From Dromiciops gliroides (taxonomy: Eukaryota; Chordata; Mammalia; Microbiotheria; Microbiotheriidae): DNA of 64,000 bases. The notes beneath the pieces were generated by a model. It saw nothing but the letters and a program-made list of their open reading frames with translations. It was not told the origin of the DNA and ran no database searches. The DNA lies in NCBI RefSeq assembly GCF_019393635.1, contig NC_057866.1:277334874-277398873 (forward strand), written 5' to 3'. Below, one piece after another: positions 33,275 through 41,914 of the stretch (position 1 is its first letter; every line of letters begins with the position of its first letter). The position numbers were made by a program, and so were the translations under genes.

Positions 33275-33990
33275 GCAGCTGGTGGTTCAGTGGAACCACC
33301 ACTTCGGAAAACAATTCGGAATTACACAGAGAAATTTAAATGTCCACACCCTTTGAACCAGAGGCTGTTTCCTGGCTTATACCCCAAGAAAACCATTGAC
33401 AAGAACAAAGTTTCTATATTCACCAAAATACTGATAGTTACTTTTTGTGATAGCTAAGAATTGGAAACAACATAGATGCCCATCAATGGGGGAACTGCTT
33501 CATAAACTGTGGTGCATGAATGTAATGGAATACTACAGTGCCATAAGAAATGATTTGTGTGATAAATACAGAGAAGCAGAGAAAGATTTTTATGAATTGT
33601 TGCAGAGTGAAGTAAGCAGAGCCAGGAAAACAATATACACCATAACGACCATAATGTCATTGGAGAGAACAACCACTCACGCAAAAATCAAGTGAATGTA
33701 AAAAAGTATAAAGATGCAGCAGGACTTGAATGAAGGGAGATGAGAAGACACCCCCAGCCCAGTCCTTCACGTAGATGGGAGGGGAACAGGTGTGAAATTA
33801 ACATTACACATATTTTCCGACTTTTTCAATGCATCAATAAGATGTCCTGACATTTTTTCTGCTTTAAAAGTAGTTTGTCATATGTGAAGGCTCTCTGAGA
33901 GGAGTCAGGGAAGGTTACTCAGCATAACTGTTGTGATGTAAAAAACAGAAAATATGAATAAACATATATTTTTTTTAAAAAAAGAATAAA
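33275..33990 (+). mobile_element. L1 3' end, second subfamily
   Basis: Encodes RCPSMGELLHKLWCMNVMEYYSAIRNDLCDK-type ORF2 end (33447-33695; residues YREAEKDFYELLQSEVSRARK follow). Its 3' UTR ('gatgcagcaggacttgaatg', 'acattacacatattttccg') differs from the other L1 copies, so it is another L1 lineage. Inactive, 5'-truncated. Confidence 0.8.
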
Positions 33991-34174
33991 AATTGAGTAA
34001 AGAAAGCCCAGTTATTACTACTTTAAACTATAGGACGTGAGGACAGAGTTGAGGACAAATGTTGGTACTTAGTTCAAGTAATTCATGTGTATAATTAATC
34101 AGCAAGTGTTTCTGAAACACCTACTGTGTGCCAGCCATAGGTCAAGGAACATAGGATACAAGACAGAAATAAAA

Positions 34175-34645
34175 GTAATTCTTTTTAAAAGTAATTTAAT
34201 TTTTTTAATTCTAAATAAATGCCAAATGAAATGAGACTTTTCACATACAAAGTAGAACAGAAAACAGGTTGTACTTGACTCGGGAAACTCCTATAACACG
34301 CAGCTTGTTTTTCCCTTTAAACATATAATCAATTCAATATGTAATTTTCAAAGCTAACCTGCTTGTCTGTGCTTCTATCTAGCCTTTTGTTGTCTTCTGT
34401 TCATTAATTTTAATGACCCTTTATTTTCCTTTTTCTTCTTTTTTTTTGGGGGGGGGGTGGAGCACACCCTTAACCTTAATACTAAACCACTCGATCTCAA
34501 ACTTCCCACAAAATAAAAATAACACTCTCATAGTAAATATGCATAGTCAAGCAAAACAAATTGTCCAAAAATGAATGCATCATTCTGCATCTTGAGTCCA
34601 TTACCCAGGGGATAGCATGCTTCCTCATTAGTTCTCTAAAGCAAA
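34175..34645 (-). mobile_element. L1 3' UTR, inverted
   Basis: Minus-strand 3' UTR: 'catcttgagtccattaccc' and 'gggatagcatgcttcctcat' match the usual L1 'gtagcatgcttcatcatgag' block. It starts at an A-rich end near 34180. No ORF2 remains. Confidence 0.6.
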
Positions 34646-34745
34646 AGTTTTTAACCTGGGGTCCACAGTCCTGTCCCCACAGGGTTCAGGGATAGAGTCC
34701 AGGGGGTCTGTCAATTTAGACTCACATCTCACCAGTACCTTCTGC
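34646..34745 (-). mobile_element. Fragment of the CAGGGGTT transposon
   Basis: 'gtttttaacctggggtccac' followed by 'agggatagagtccaggggg' matches the inverted right end of the element at 27771-28394, giving a second, truncated copy. Confidence 0.6.
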
Positions 34746-34869
34746 CCCCTGATTGAATTCTGTGACTATAGAGCAGGACCATGGTCTCCATGGCATCTTT
34801 TGAAGGAGAGGGCTTAGCACAGTCTTCTCCCATTTCCCACCAGCTACACTGTTTCTAGGCTTCTCTGAA

Positions 34870-35200
34870 CTCTCCACCTTGACCTTGCCTCAGGTGCCTT
34901 CTCTCACCACTCCAGATTTTCACCTCCTCCCATTAGATTATAAATTCTTGATGCAGTGGATAAAGTACCACCCCTGGATTCAGGAGGACCTGAGTTTAAA
35001 TCCAGCCTCAGACACTTGACACTTACTAGCTGTATGACCCTGGGCAAGTCACTTAACCCTCATTGCCCCACAAAAAAAAGACAAATAAGATTATAAATTC
35101 TTTGAGGACAGGGAGCATCTTTTTTAAAAACTTGTACCCCGCCCCAGTGATTGGCACAATGCCTGCCACATGGTAGGTGCTTAACAAATGTTTTCTGACC
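34870..35200 (+). repeat. L2 3' end split by a SINE
   Basis: L2 text 'cattagattataaattc' is interrupted by a SINE, then continues 'tttgaggacagggagcatc' and 'catggtaggtgcttaacaa'. Confidence 0.75.
34949..35087 (+). mobile_element. tRNA-derived SINE, slightly 5'-truncated
   Basis: Begins at 'gatgcagtggataaag', so the first ten or so bases are missing, yet a perfect 14-bp duplication 'agattataaattct' flanks it (34935-34948, 35088-35101). The truncation therefore happened at insertion. Confidence 0.92.
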
Positions 35201-35201
35201 A

Positions 35202-35779
35202 GACTACTGAACTTGGATGAGGAAAAAAAGACCTTTTTGTCTCCCCCCTACCCCTTCACTGAAATGTAGCATTTCTTTCAAAGAATTTTCTCTAAGTATT
35301 CTGTTATGGGCTAATTGGCTTCACCAGACTTCCTGCCACGCACAAGTCAAGCACTCCTACTGTAGTCATGCTTGGACACTGCCTTGCTCAGAGCTCTGAA
35401 GTCGTTCCCAGTTGGTCTTCGCAAGGTGGTTGTTCCTGCATAAACCATTCCTCCACCTGACTCTTAGCTCAGTTAATGCTGTATTGGGCTGGCAGATTCT
35501 ATCCGAGGAGAGAGCACGCATGGACGAGTTTATGTAAACTATCTTCAGGTTAAATGCAACAATTGTGGGTGAGGAGACAAGAGCAGCTCAGGGATCCAGC
35601 AGGATCTCCGACAAGAGGGCAAAGGAATTGTGCTTCAAGGGCAATCAGGGATGCTATGGGTAGAGGTGAGGAAGGGGGGCTTTCCAATAATGTGCCATGG
35701 CCTGCAGAGACAGGAAAGGGAATGGCATGTGGGAAGAACAGCAAGAAAGCCGGTTTGGCTGGAATGAAGAATGGGCGAC
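35202..35779. other. Intergenic, nothing recognised
   Basis: No domain in the short open frames at 35217-35399 and 35554-35838. Confidence 0.4.
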
Positions 35780-36580
35780 CAGGAACAATGGATAATAAGG
35801 CTGGAAAGGAATGTTGGAGCCAGTTTGTGAAGGCTTAAAATAGCAGAGAGGACCTTACAGTTGATCCTAGAGGTAGCAGGAAAGCCCTGAAAATGTCTGA
35901 GTGAAGCACATGCATGGTCATATCTGTGCTTGAGGAATGGTGTTTGGAAAATGGAAGCAGGGGAACCAACCAGGAGGCTCTGACAACATGGCCCCAGTAA
36001 GAGGTGATAGGTGCCTGAACTAGGGAAGAGAAAGGGGTAGAATGAGAGACCTTTGTGGGGGTGGAAACAAGATTTAGCAACTGAGGGGATCTGAGGGATG
36101 AAAGAGACTGAGGGGCCAAAGATGACTCAGAAGTGCTAACACTGGGAGCCACTAGAAGGACAGTGATTAGGGGCAGCTAGGTGGCACAGTGGATAGAGCA
36201 CCGGCCCTGGAGTCAGGAGTACCTGAGTTTAAATCCGACCTCAGACACTTAACACTTACTAGCTGTGTGACCCTGGGCAAGTCACTTAACCCCAATTGCC
36301 TCACAAAAAGAAAAGAAATAAGCAGGTTAGAAAGAGTGATGGGCTTTGGGGAAATGATAGTGAGTTTAGTTTGGGACATAAGTTCGGGCCACATATCTCA
36401 GTCTGGGGGGCATTTACACAGAGATGGTGGCTGGCACATAGCTCACTGAGATCACCAAGAGAGTACACAGAGAAAAGAGGCCAGGACAGTCCACACAGCA
36501 GAGGAAAGAAAGATGATGAACCAGCAGAGGAACAAGAAGGAACAGACAGCTGGAGGAGAGAGTTGTGGAAGATGAAAGAA
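35780..36580 (-). repeat. Antisense L2-like fragment, split by SINE
   Basis: 'ttacagttgatcctagaggt', 'ccaaccaggaggctctga' and 'aaagatgactcagaagtgct' are antisense L2 blocks. After the SINE at 36170-36320, related text continues ('gagatcaccaagagagtac'). Confidence 0.5.
36170..36320 (+). mobile_element. tRNA-derived marsupial SINE (AATTGCCTCAC type)
   Basis: Younger-type copy (GATAGAGCACCGG, GAGTCAGGAGTACC, TTAACAC, AATTGCCTCAC) with an A/G tail. No clear duplication. Confidence 0.88.
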
Positions 36581-36717
36581 TAGAAACTACCTAGAAGAGT
36601 GTTCCGAGCTTCAGAAAGGTCAGTGAAGATGAGGACTCCGAAAAGACTTTAGTAGTTATATGATCATTGGTAACTTGAGGGGGAACCCCCCCAAAAACAT
36701 TTGTTTATTTGTTTGGG

Positions 36718-36858
36718 TTTTTTTTGCAGGGCAATGAGGGTTAAGTGACTTCCCCACGGTCACACAGCTAATAAGTGCCAAGTGTTTGAGGCTGGATTTG
36801 AACTCAGGTCCTCCCGAATCCAGGGCCAGTGCTTTACCACTGCGCCACCTAGCTGGCT
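36718..36858 (-). mobile_element. tRNA-derived SINE (older type)
   Basis: Minus-strand copy from 'gcagggcaatgagggttaag' to 'cgccacctagctgg'. The flanks share only an 'aaaacattt'-type word. Confidence 0.82.
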
Positions 36859-38818
36859 CCTCCTGAAAACATTTGAGTCAAATGGTATGAGCAGGAAGCC
36901 CAATTGAAAGGACTTGAGAAATGAGTAGAAGGAGAAGAAGAAGAGGCAAGGCATGAAGATGACCCTCTCTAGGAGTCTGGCTATAAAAGGGAGAGAGGGC
37001 AACAGCTCAAGAGGAGGGAACGCTTTTTTAAGGATAGAGGAGACCTGGGTATACTTAAAGGGTTCAAGAAGGAGCTGGGGGAGTTGAGGGGAAAGCAGAA
37101 GGGTGAAGGGGACAGACTTCAGAGAAGGGAGGGGATGAAATTCAAAGCATAAGTAGAGGAGTTGGCTTTGGGGAAGCAAAGGGCCACCTCTTCCTCAGAG
37201 ATGGGAGCAATAGTGGAGGGAATGGCCAATGATCGAGAGGTTCTGTGGGGTGTGGTGTAAGGAAGAAGAGAGATCTGGGTCAAATAGGAAGCAGGGTCCT
37301 CTGCTTGGAGGGAGAACTAAGGGAATGGTGGAGGGACTAAAAGAGGGAATGGCTGAGGGTGGGGGGTTGAATAGCTGCTGGGAAGAATGGGACACATTCT
37401 TCTTCCATCCACCCCCTTCTCCCCTCCCCTCACACACGTGCACATCTGGACTCTCACAGCAGCCTTCTAAATGATTCCCTTGCTTGCATTCAGTCAATCA
37501 ATAAACATTTATTCAGCACCTCTCGTGTGCCAGCAGGCCGCTAAGGGCTGGGGCTACATGGGAAATGCTCCGTGAACCGGAAATCTCCCCAGAAGTGCTA
37601 GGTGCTGTTATGATTGTGTTTTGGCCTCGCTCCACTCCCAGAAGAATGTGAGCTCGCTGAGGGCAGAGGTTGTCTCATTTTTGTATCACTAGGGCCTCGA
37701 ACATTGGGGAGGGGGGCGTCCAGACCTGTGATTTCACTGGTGTAGGAAATGCCCAGCAAAGAAATCCAGACTAGAACAGCAGATGACAACTACTGATGAT
37801 GCTCAGTACTGGGCAAGTAGGGCTACCCCGCTGGTCTATGCAGGTGGTGCTTGAACCAGACTCGCTGGCTTGGAGGCTAGCTTTCTCTCCACTGGGTTAA
37901 GCTGATTCTTGCCTTCCATAGTGTAAATGCTTGTTGAATCACCTTGAGTAAATCATTGTAGCCATGCTACAGGGCGAGAGGGGCCATGGAGATTAGCTAA
38001 GTTAAATTTGTCATGTACCTAGCTGACACAGGGAAAAGAACAAAAGGCATGTGATGGGTAATCTGGGAAGACTGGCAAGGTGTGGTTGACAATAGGGATT
38101 CTGGGTGAGTTGGTCAAGCATAGGGTCACCTCTGAGAAAGAAGGAGGGTGAAAAGCCAGAAGAGGAGTGATAGACTGGGAGAATAGGAAGGGGTAGAAAG
38201 GGAGGACAAAAAATGGGGTTAGAAGGCATGGACAACGGAGAGACGGAAAGAGAGGTGGCTGTGATCAGAGACAGGCACTCCAAGGTTCTGGATTAGGGAA
38301 GCAGTAAACATGGGTGGCCCAGGGGGCTGTTGAGCAGTCTCCTTCCTGGGTGGCTGGGGATGTAGCACCTGCAGAGGAACATGGGGGCTCAGGATGTGTG
38401 ATGGGAGGTGGGTGTCCCCTTTGGAGCAGGCTCTGACCTGTCTCTGGTCCCCTCGAAGGGGTCCAGGATCTCTTTGAGTTCTAAGTTATCTGAACAGATA
38501 ACTTAATGCTTCCATCTCCTCACCCTTTCTGTAATGGGGATGGGGAGGGGAGGAAGAAGAGCAATGTTTGTGGACTGTTCAGGAGCCCAATTGCCAGGTG
38601 CACAGCATTCACCCGGGCACATATTATGTTCTCCTGGATAAACTAGCACATGGTCTGGATGTGCTCCAGTCTACTCTTGATATTCTCTGTGACCAAGGGA
38701 ACTGGGGACAGGGAGTATTGCATACCATTCAAAGAAGGAAGTTCTATCTGGTTGGAGAAGACCAGAATCCCATCCCCTGGCAAGCCCCTCGGGCAGATCT
38801 CAGAAGCCCAGATCTCAC
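36859..38818. other. Intergenic, mostly purine-rich
   Basis: Several purine-rich stretches (36900-37420, 38010-38280) resemble antisense L2. 37495-37540 has the 'caataaacatttattcagca' block and 37630-37700 an L2-terminus-like 'gtgagctcgctgagggcaga'. No gene. Confidence 0.4.
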
Positions 38819-38824
38819 TTTCTT

Positions 38825-38995
38825 TCTTTTTTCTTTTTCTTTTCTTTTTTTTTTTTTGGTGAGGCAATTGGGGTTAAGTGATATGCCCAGGGTCACACAG
38901 CTAGTAAGTGTTAAGTGTCTAAGGCCGGATTTGAACTCAGGTCCTCCTGACTCCAGGGCCAGTGCTCTATCCATTGTGCCACCTAGCTTCCCCAG
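38825..38995 (-). mobile_element. tRNA-derived SINE (AATTGCCTCAC type)
   Basis: Minus-strand younger-type copy with a long CT-rich tail. A 15-bp duplication 'agatctcactttctt' (38810-38824) recurs with one mismatch at 38996-39010. The open frame 38568-39128 crosses this SINE and is spurious. Confidence 0.9.
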
Positions 38996-39374
38996 AGATC
39001 ACACTTTCTTACTGAGAGCAGAAATGGGGAGGGGAGGAAGAACAGAAGCTATAGTTATAAGGATGCTCTCCCTTAGCCCCCAGAGGGCTGGCACTGGGAG
39101 ATCTACATCATGGATGGTACAAAGATGATCCTGGGGTCTTAGAGGCTTGGCCAGCAGGACACAAGCTTCACAGGTCCTGCCAAGCTGGAAAGCCTTAGAA
39201 AACAGGCCTGGTAGCAGATATTCTGTTCCCTGAAGGACCTGCCAGGCTAAGGCTGGCCTCTGGGTCCACTTTTTAGCTCCCACAACTCTCTCCAAGACCA
39301 ACTACAAAGGCACAGAGAGCTTGTAGACAGTCAGTGGCAGGAACATCCATATTCAATGAATGGGGCTGAGGGAG

Positions 39375-39550
39375 AAAAGGGGGGGAGTCAGCCTGATTCA
39401 GTGGAAAGAGGACCTGGACTCCCTGGCTCTGTCACTCCCTGCATGGATGGCCTGGGGTCAGTGGTTTAACCTTCTGGGCCTTGCTTTCCTGCTCTGTAAA
39501 ATGAGACTAGACCTCTAAGGTCCCTTTCACTTCGAGATCTAGGATCTTGT
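39375..39550 (+). repeat. MIR-type SINE
   Basis: 'cctgattcagtggaaagagg', 'gtttaaccttctgggccttg' and 'tctgtaaaatgagactagac' in MIR order. Confidence 0.7.
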
Positions 39551-40190
39551 AACATTCTCAAAACCATGAAATCCACACAGGGCACATTCTGGAGATCCAA
39601 AGGTCCAAGAATGACAAAGTCCCCCCCTCAGGGAGCTTACCATCTAATACGTAAGGGCCCAGGCCCGAATTGTGCCACCTTCTAGTGACAAGACCTACCC
39701 AGGGCACAGACTAGGTCAGCGACTTTCCTACAGTCACAACAGAAGTCTCAAAGGAAGCACTTGAACCCAGGTCCTTCTGGCGCTGAGACCACTCTAGGTT
39801 CTCCACTACACCATGCTCCCACTCCCTACAATCTGAGAGGGGATTCATGGCACCTGCTCCAAAGGAGCCTTCCTGCATTTAGTCCTGGGGACAGACCATC
39901 AGAGAGTCTTACTGACAAGGGGATAGACGCTGACAGCTTCTCCAATCTGTAGGAATCCCGGGACAACTGGGAATCGTCAGGGAGGACTCTACTGGAGTAC
40001 ACAGCAGTAGTAGCAACCACAAGAACCTTGTAATATTGTTCCAAAGCAGTTGGACAACATCCGTCCCAGCCATTTTGCAAACGGGCCAACTAGGGCTCGG
40101 AGAGAAGTCACATGGCTGGGACTGTCGGAGCATGGCTTAAGTCCTGGGCTTTTCACTGTTCCCTCCTGCCTCTAGGAAAATGAGTTTGCT
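39551..40190. other. Intergenic, old repeat debris
   Basis: 39600-39800 (-) resembles an inverted MIR/CR1 combination ('ctcagggagcttaccatcta', 'ttgaacccaggtccttctgg'). The remainder is unassigned. Confidence 0.4.
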
Positions 40191-40194
40191 TTGA

Positions 40195-40345
40195 CATCTC
40201 TCCCTAAGGGCCATGGGAGCTAAGACTGCCTGTTATGTCTCCCTTGTTAGAGTGGAAAGCAGGGATTGTCTCTCTTTTCTCTGTTATCCCAAGCACTTAG
40301 CCTAGGTCTTGGCATAAAGGAAGCCTTTAATAAATGTGTCCCTCT
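40195..40345 (+). repeat. L2 3' end
   Basis: 'agtggaaagcagggattgtc', 'cccaagcacttagcctagg' and 'aagcctttaataaatgtg' match the L2 terminus, which runs straight into an (ATCC)n microsatellite. Confidence 0.6.
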
Positions 40346-40346
40346 C

Positions 40347-40421
40347 ATCCATCCATCCATCCATCCATCCATCCATCCATCCATCCATCCATCCATCCAT
40401 CCATCCATCCATCCATCCATC
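40347..40421 (+). repeat. (ATCC)n microsatellite
   Basis: About 18-19 uninterrupted tetranucleotide units. The open frame on each strand only repeats four residues. Confidence 0.97.
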
Positions 40422-40613
40422 CCTCCATTAATCCATCTCAAGTGTTGAGGGGCAGTGAGAGAAGCGCTAGATTTGATTTCTAATCCCAGGTCTCGACATC
40501 CTACCACTGTGATCTCTGATTCAGTTTCTTCATCTGTAAAAGAAGGGCGGGGGCGGGGGTGGGGGGGCGGCTAGACTAGACTTCTCCGGTGTCTTCCAGG
40601 TCCCAGTCGATGA

Positions 40614-40615
<2 letters not shown>

Positions 40616-40657
<42 letters not shown>
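40616..40657 (+). repeat. (GT)n microsatellite
   Basis: Twenty-one uninterrupted GT units about 350 bp upstream of the first GC box. Long alternating GT can adopt Z-DNA. Confidence 0.97.
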
Positions 40658-40659
<2 letters not shown>

Positions 40660-40843
40660 TCGAACCTGTTGGACACTTCCGGGTCGGCTCTCCATAGTCC
40701 CCCTAAAGAGATAATGCCAAGGGCCTAGGAACACTGCACGTCACTCCCACCCCCCACCGCCACCGGCCGCCCCTTGTCTGGAGGATGCATTGTTAGGCGC
40801 CAGCCAAGGGAGAAGCGAGGAACCCTGCACCCAGCGGCTGCCG

Positions 40844-40866
40844 CCCCCCCCCCCCCCCCCCCCCCC
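40844..40866 (+). repeat. Run of 23 C
   Basis: Uninterrupted homopolymer at the promoter edge of the CpG island. Length in the assembly may be unreliable. Confidence 0.9.
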
Positions 40867-40970
40867 GCCTTGGTGGCTAATGAAAGGATGGAGCTGGGGG
40901 AAGGGGATTCCCGCGTCAGGTTCAGAATGCGAAGGTAGAGGGGGGAGGCGGAGAAGGAGAGAATAAAGCT

Positions 40971-40978
40971 GGGCGGGG
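40971..40978 (+). promoter_or_regulatory. GC box (Sp1-type)
   Basis: GGGCGGGG, the core Sp/KLF-family site. No convincing TATA box nearby; 'gaataaagc' just upstream is not a good one. Confidence 0.5.
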
Positions 40979-41142
40979 TGCAGGCAGTCTAACAAAGGAC
41001 CGGCGGGCGGCCGGCCTGGAGCTAGCCCCTCCCCGGCGGCCGGCCGCTGGGCAGACCCTGGACTCGCTCAGCCCAGCCCAGAGGGCCCACCCGCCCAGAA
41101 AAGCAGAACCCTTTCCCCAGCCCAAGCCTGCCCCCGCGCTGG

Positions 41143-41150
41143 TCACGTGA
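41143..41150. promoter_or_regulatory. Palindromic E-box TCACGTGA
   Basis: TCACGTGA is a perfect palindrome of the bHLH-zip type (USF/TFE/MiT family; close to the lysosomal CLEAR motif). It lies 730 bp upstream of the start codon at the edge of the pyrimidine tract. Binding is inferred from sequence only. Confidence 0.5.
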
Positions 41151-41186
41151 GACACCCCCCCCCTCCGGGAGCCCCAGAATCCCCCA

Positions 41187-41339
41187 CCCGCCTCCCCCTC
41201 CTCCTCTTCATCCCCGCTCCTCCTTCTCTTCCTCCTCCCCTCTTCCTCATCCTTTTTCTCCTCCTTCTCTTCCTCCCCTCTTCCTCCCCCTCTTCCTCCT
41301 CCTTTTCTTCCTCCTCCTTCCCCTCCTCCCCCCTCTTCT
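41187..41339 (+). repeat. Polypyrimidine (CTC/CTT) tract
   Basis: About 150 bp almost purely C and T on the plus strand, with only a few purines, ending in a (CTG)n stretch at 41338-41360. The complementary strand is polypurine. Mirror-like blocks make triplex (H-DNA) formation possible next to the promoter. Confidence 0.85.
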
Positions 41340-41368
41340 GCTGCCGCTGCTGCTGCTGCAGCCGTCGC

Positions 41369-41379
41369 GGGGCGGGGCC
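41369..41379 (+). promoter_or_regulatory. GC box near probable TSS
   Basis: GGGGCGGGGCC followed by GGGCTGGGCGG within 20 bp. With no TATA box, transcription probably starts at dispersed sites around or just after these boxes; exact TSS not visible. Confidence 0.45.
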
Positions 41380-41712
41380 GGGCTGGGCGGAGACAGGAAG
41401 ACAGCCGCGGCTGAGCAGAGAAGCCGGGGCGGAGCGGGAGACAGAGCCGGAGCCGGGGCCGGGCCGGGGCCAGGCCGGAGCAGCAGCCGCACTAGCCCCA
41501 GCGCCACAGCGGGAGACGAGAGCAGCGGCGGCGGAGGCAGCAGCAGCGGTAGCGGCAGCACCGGCCGCGGGAACAGCAGCAGCCTCAGCGGGAGCAGGGG
41601 CCGCAGGCGGGCTGCGGGCGGCGGGCAGCGGGCGGCGGGCGGCGGGCAGTGGCCGGCGGCCGGCGGGCAGCGGACAGCCGGCGAGGGCAGCGTCGCGGCT
41701 CTGTTGCGGGCC

Positions 41713-41718
41713 ATGTGA
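41713..41718 (+). promoter_or_regulatory. Start-stop uORF (ATGTGA)
   Basis: An ATG directly followed by TGA, in the same frame as the main start 162 bp downstream. The TGA is also the in-frame upstream stop that fixes ATG 41875 as the first usable in-frame methionine. Such minimal uORFs stall initiating ribosomes without making a peptide. Confidence 0.6.
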
Positions 41719-41728
41719 GGGGGGGAGG

Positions 41729-41914
41729 ATGCTCGCGGCGCCCGGCCCCCCGAGCCCCCCGAGCCTCCCCGCCGCCGCCCGCCAGCCGCCCCGGGCCGCC
41801 CAGCCAGCCGCTGCCCCGACGGCCACGGCCACGGCCGCGGCGGACCCCGGGGGCCGGCATGTAGCGGGCCCGCCATGGCTGGCACGGACGGCGGCGGCGG
41901 CAGCGGAGACCTAA
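41729..41914 (+). promoter_or_regulatory. uORF overlapping the MFHAS1 start
   Basis: ATG at 41729 with A at -3 opens a 61-codon frame (rich in Ala and Pro) that ends at 41914, 37 bp past the MFHAS1 ATG and in a different frame. Ribosomes that use it cannot reinitiate at 41875 by forward scanning, so it should reduce MFHAS1 translation. The peptide itself has no recognisable domain. Confidence 0.55.
41859..41864 (+). promoter_or_regulatory. Second start-stop uORF (ATGTAG)
   Basis: ATG followed at once by TAG, ending ten bases before the main ATG. It lies in the third frame, so all three frames of the leader carry an upstream AUG. Confidence 0.55.

Larger units (their letters stand above)
41400..41874 (+). 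other. MFHAS1: MFHAS1 5' leader (approximate)
   Basis: Very GC-rich leader with GCC/GGC/CAG-type triplet runs and several potential G-quadruplex stretches on the sense strand (e.g. GGAGCCGGGGCCGGG at 41449). It contains three upstream AUGs. The 5' boundary is a guess from the GC boxes. No splice acceptor was needed to explain the leader. Confidence 0.5.

Noticed and set aside
38568..39128. 186-residue open frame
   Set aside because: Crosses an inverted SINE and its T tract; no domain outside it.
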